A stretch of 39,373 nucleotides of DNA, from NCBI GenBank assembly GCA_050248915.1, contig JBFWRL010000036.1, positions 1 through 39,373 of the forward strand, written 5' to 3'. The position numbers and the translations under genes were made by a program. Position 1 is the stretch's first letter. The number at the start of each line of letters is the position of its first letter. The notes below the pieces were generated by a model. The model had not been told where the DNA came from, made no database searches, and worked only from the letters and a program-made list of their open reading frames with translations. Shown here piece after piece: positions 39,051 to 39,373 of this stretch. Origin of the DNA: GCA-2770975 sp050248915 (GTDB taxonomy: Bacteria; Cyanobacteriota; Sericytochromatia; UBA7694).

Positions 39051-39373
39051 ATGTCCGATCATCTCCCGACCCGTCAACGTATTCTGGCGGCTGCCCGTGA
39101 ACTCTTTACCCAACACGGTTATCACGGCACTTCCACACGCAAGCTGGCGGCCCTTGTGGGCATTACCGAGGGGGCAATATTCAGGCATTTTGCCAGCAAG
39201 CGGGAGATTTTATTGGCGCTTTTACAGCCAAATATTGCCCAAGACCTGAATGCTTCAGGTGGGCATCAGGGCTCTCCCCGTCAGGTTTTGGGTCAATTTG
39301 TGCACAAACGTGCCAGGCAATTTAAGGCGATTTTTCCGCTGCTCAAAATTGTCTTGCTCGAAAGTGAAGTCGA
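39051..39373 (+). CDS. TetR/AcrR-family transcriptional regulator (3' end cut by window)
   Basis: The visible 107 residues contain a complete TetR-type helix-turn-helix: RILAAARELFTQHGYHGTS, then TRKLAALVGITEGAIFRHFASKREIL, which is a very typical match. The ligand-binding domain begins (VLGQFVHKRARQFKAIFPLLKIV) but runs off the window, so the inducer cannot be guessed. AAGGAAAG stands just upstream of the ATG. The neighbouring palindrome at 39019-39038 is the probable operator. Such regulators often control a divergent gene, here the hemerythrin-like protein. Confidence 0.88.
   Translation, partial: MSDHLPTRQRILAAARELFTQHGYHGTSTRKLAALVGITEGAIFRHFASKREILLALLQPNIAQDLNASGGHQGSPRQVLGQFVHKRARQFKAIFPLLKIVLLESEV

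Noticed and set aside
1..39373. CRISPR arrays, tRNA or rRNA genes, insertion sequences and prophage genes
   Set aside because: No spaced direct repeats, tRNA cloverleaf elements, transposase motifs or terminal inverted repeats were seen. The only clear tandem repeat is the 12-bp repeat in the NosL fusion.

Overview
The window is a dense stretch (no gene-free gap above about 300 bases) from a Gram-negative-type bacterium: there are Sec signal peptides, lipoboxes, a Tat component, an outer-membrane barrel and many periplasmic metalloproteins. No rRNA, tRNA or ribosomal protein marker is present, so taxonomy is open. The mix of a nitrite-oxidoreductase-type molybdoenzyme, a Sec-exported (clade II) NosZ and a B12-dependent ribonucleotide reductase points away from the classical proteobacterial denitrifiers; a non-photosynthetic relative of Cyanobacteria or another little-cultured phylum is only a guess.

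Region 1 (1-12.5 kb) is mostly housekeeping or unlinked genes: a truncated chloramphenicol-phosphotransferase-like kinase, cytidine deaminase, arginase, a secreted SRPBCC protein, a four-EF-hand lipoprotein, a class V aminotransferase overlapping an A-type Fe-S carrier, an endonuclease/exonuclease/phosphatase-family gene split by an in-frame amber codon, a B12-binding radical SAM protein, a fatty acid hydroxylase-family membrane protein, an unrecognised protein and adenosylcobalamin-dependent ribonucleotide reductase (nrdJ).

Region 2 (12.5-21.3 kb, all minus strand) is one apparent operon for a periplasmic type II DMSO-reductase-family enzyme close to nitrite oxidoreductase (NxrA/NxrB/NxrC): two unknown small proteins, then alpha, beta and gamma subunits, a TorD/NarJ-type chaperone, a TatA and MoaA. 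Region 3 (21.3-29.2 kb, minus strand) is a nos operon: a lipoprotein cytochrome c, clade II nosZ, a membrane-protein/NosL fusion, nosD, nosF, nosY and a His/Met-rich outer-membrane protein. Region 4 (29.2-34.1 kb) holds an NnrS-like membrane protein with a coupled unknown gene, divergent from nnrS, a Crp/Fnr-family regulator and mnmA. Region 5 (34.1-39.4 kb) holds nirK (with a fused cytochrome c domain), nirV and a SCO-type copper chaperone, divergent from a small cytochrome c; then the NO-damage repair protein RIC, a hemerythrin-like protein and a divergent TetR regulator.

Together these genes could reduce nitrate to nitrite (NxrABC-like, if it runs reductively), nitrite to NO (NirK) and N2O to N2 (NosZ), with NO handling by NnrS, RIC and perhaps hemerythrin. 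No NO reductase is encoded in the window. The unifying signal is regulatory: four near-identical palindromes TTGCG-N4-CGCAA sit upstream of the nxr, nnrS, nirK/cytochrome and ric units, each with a -10-like hexamer centred exactly 32 bp away (class II Crp/Fnr geometry), in both directions at the two divergent promoters. Two canonical FNR boxes TTGAT-N4-ATCAA lie upstream of nos and nxr. The locally encoded Crp/Fnr protein, whose recognition helix lacks the FNR glutamate, is the obvious candidate for the TTGCG boxes.
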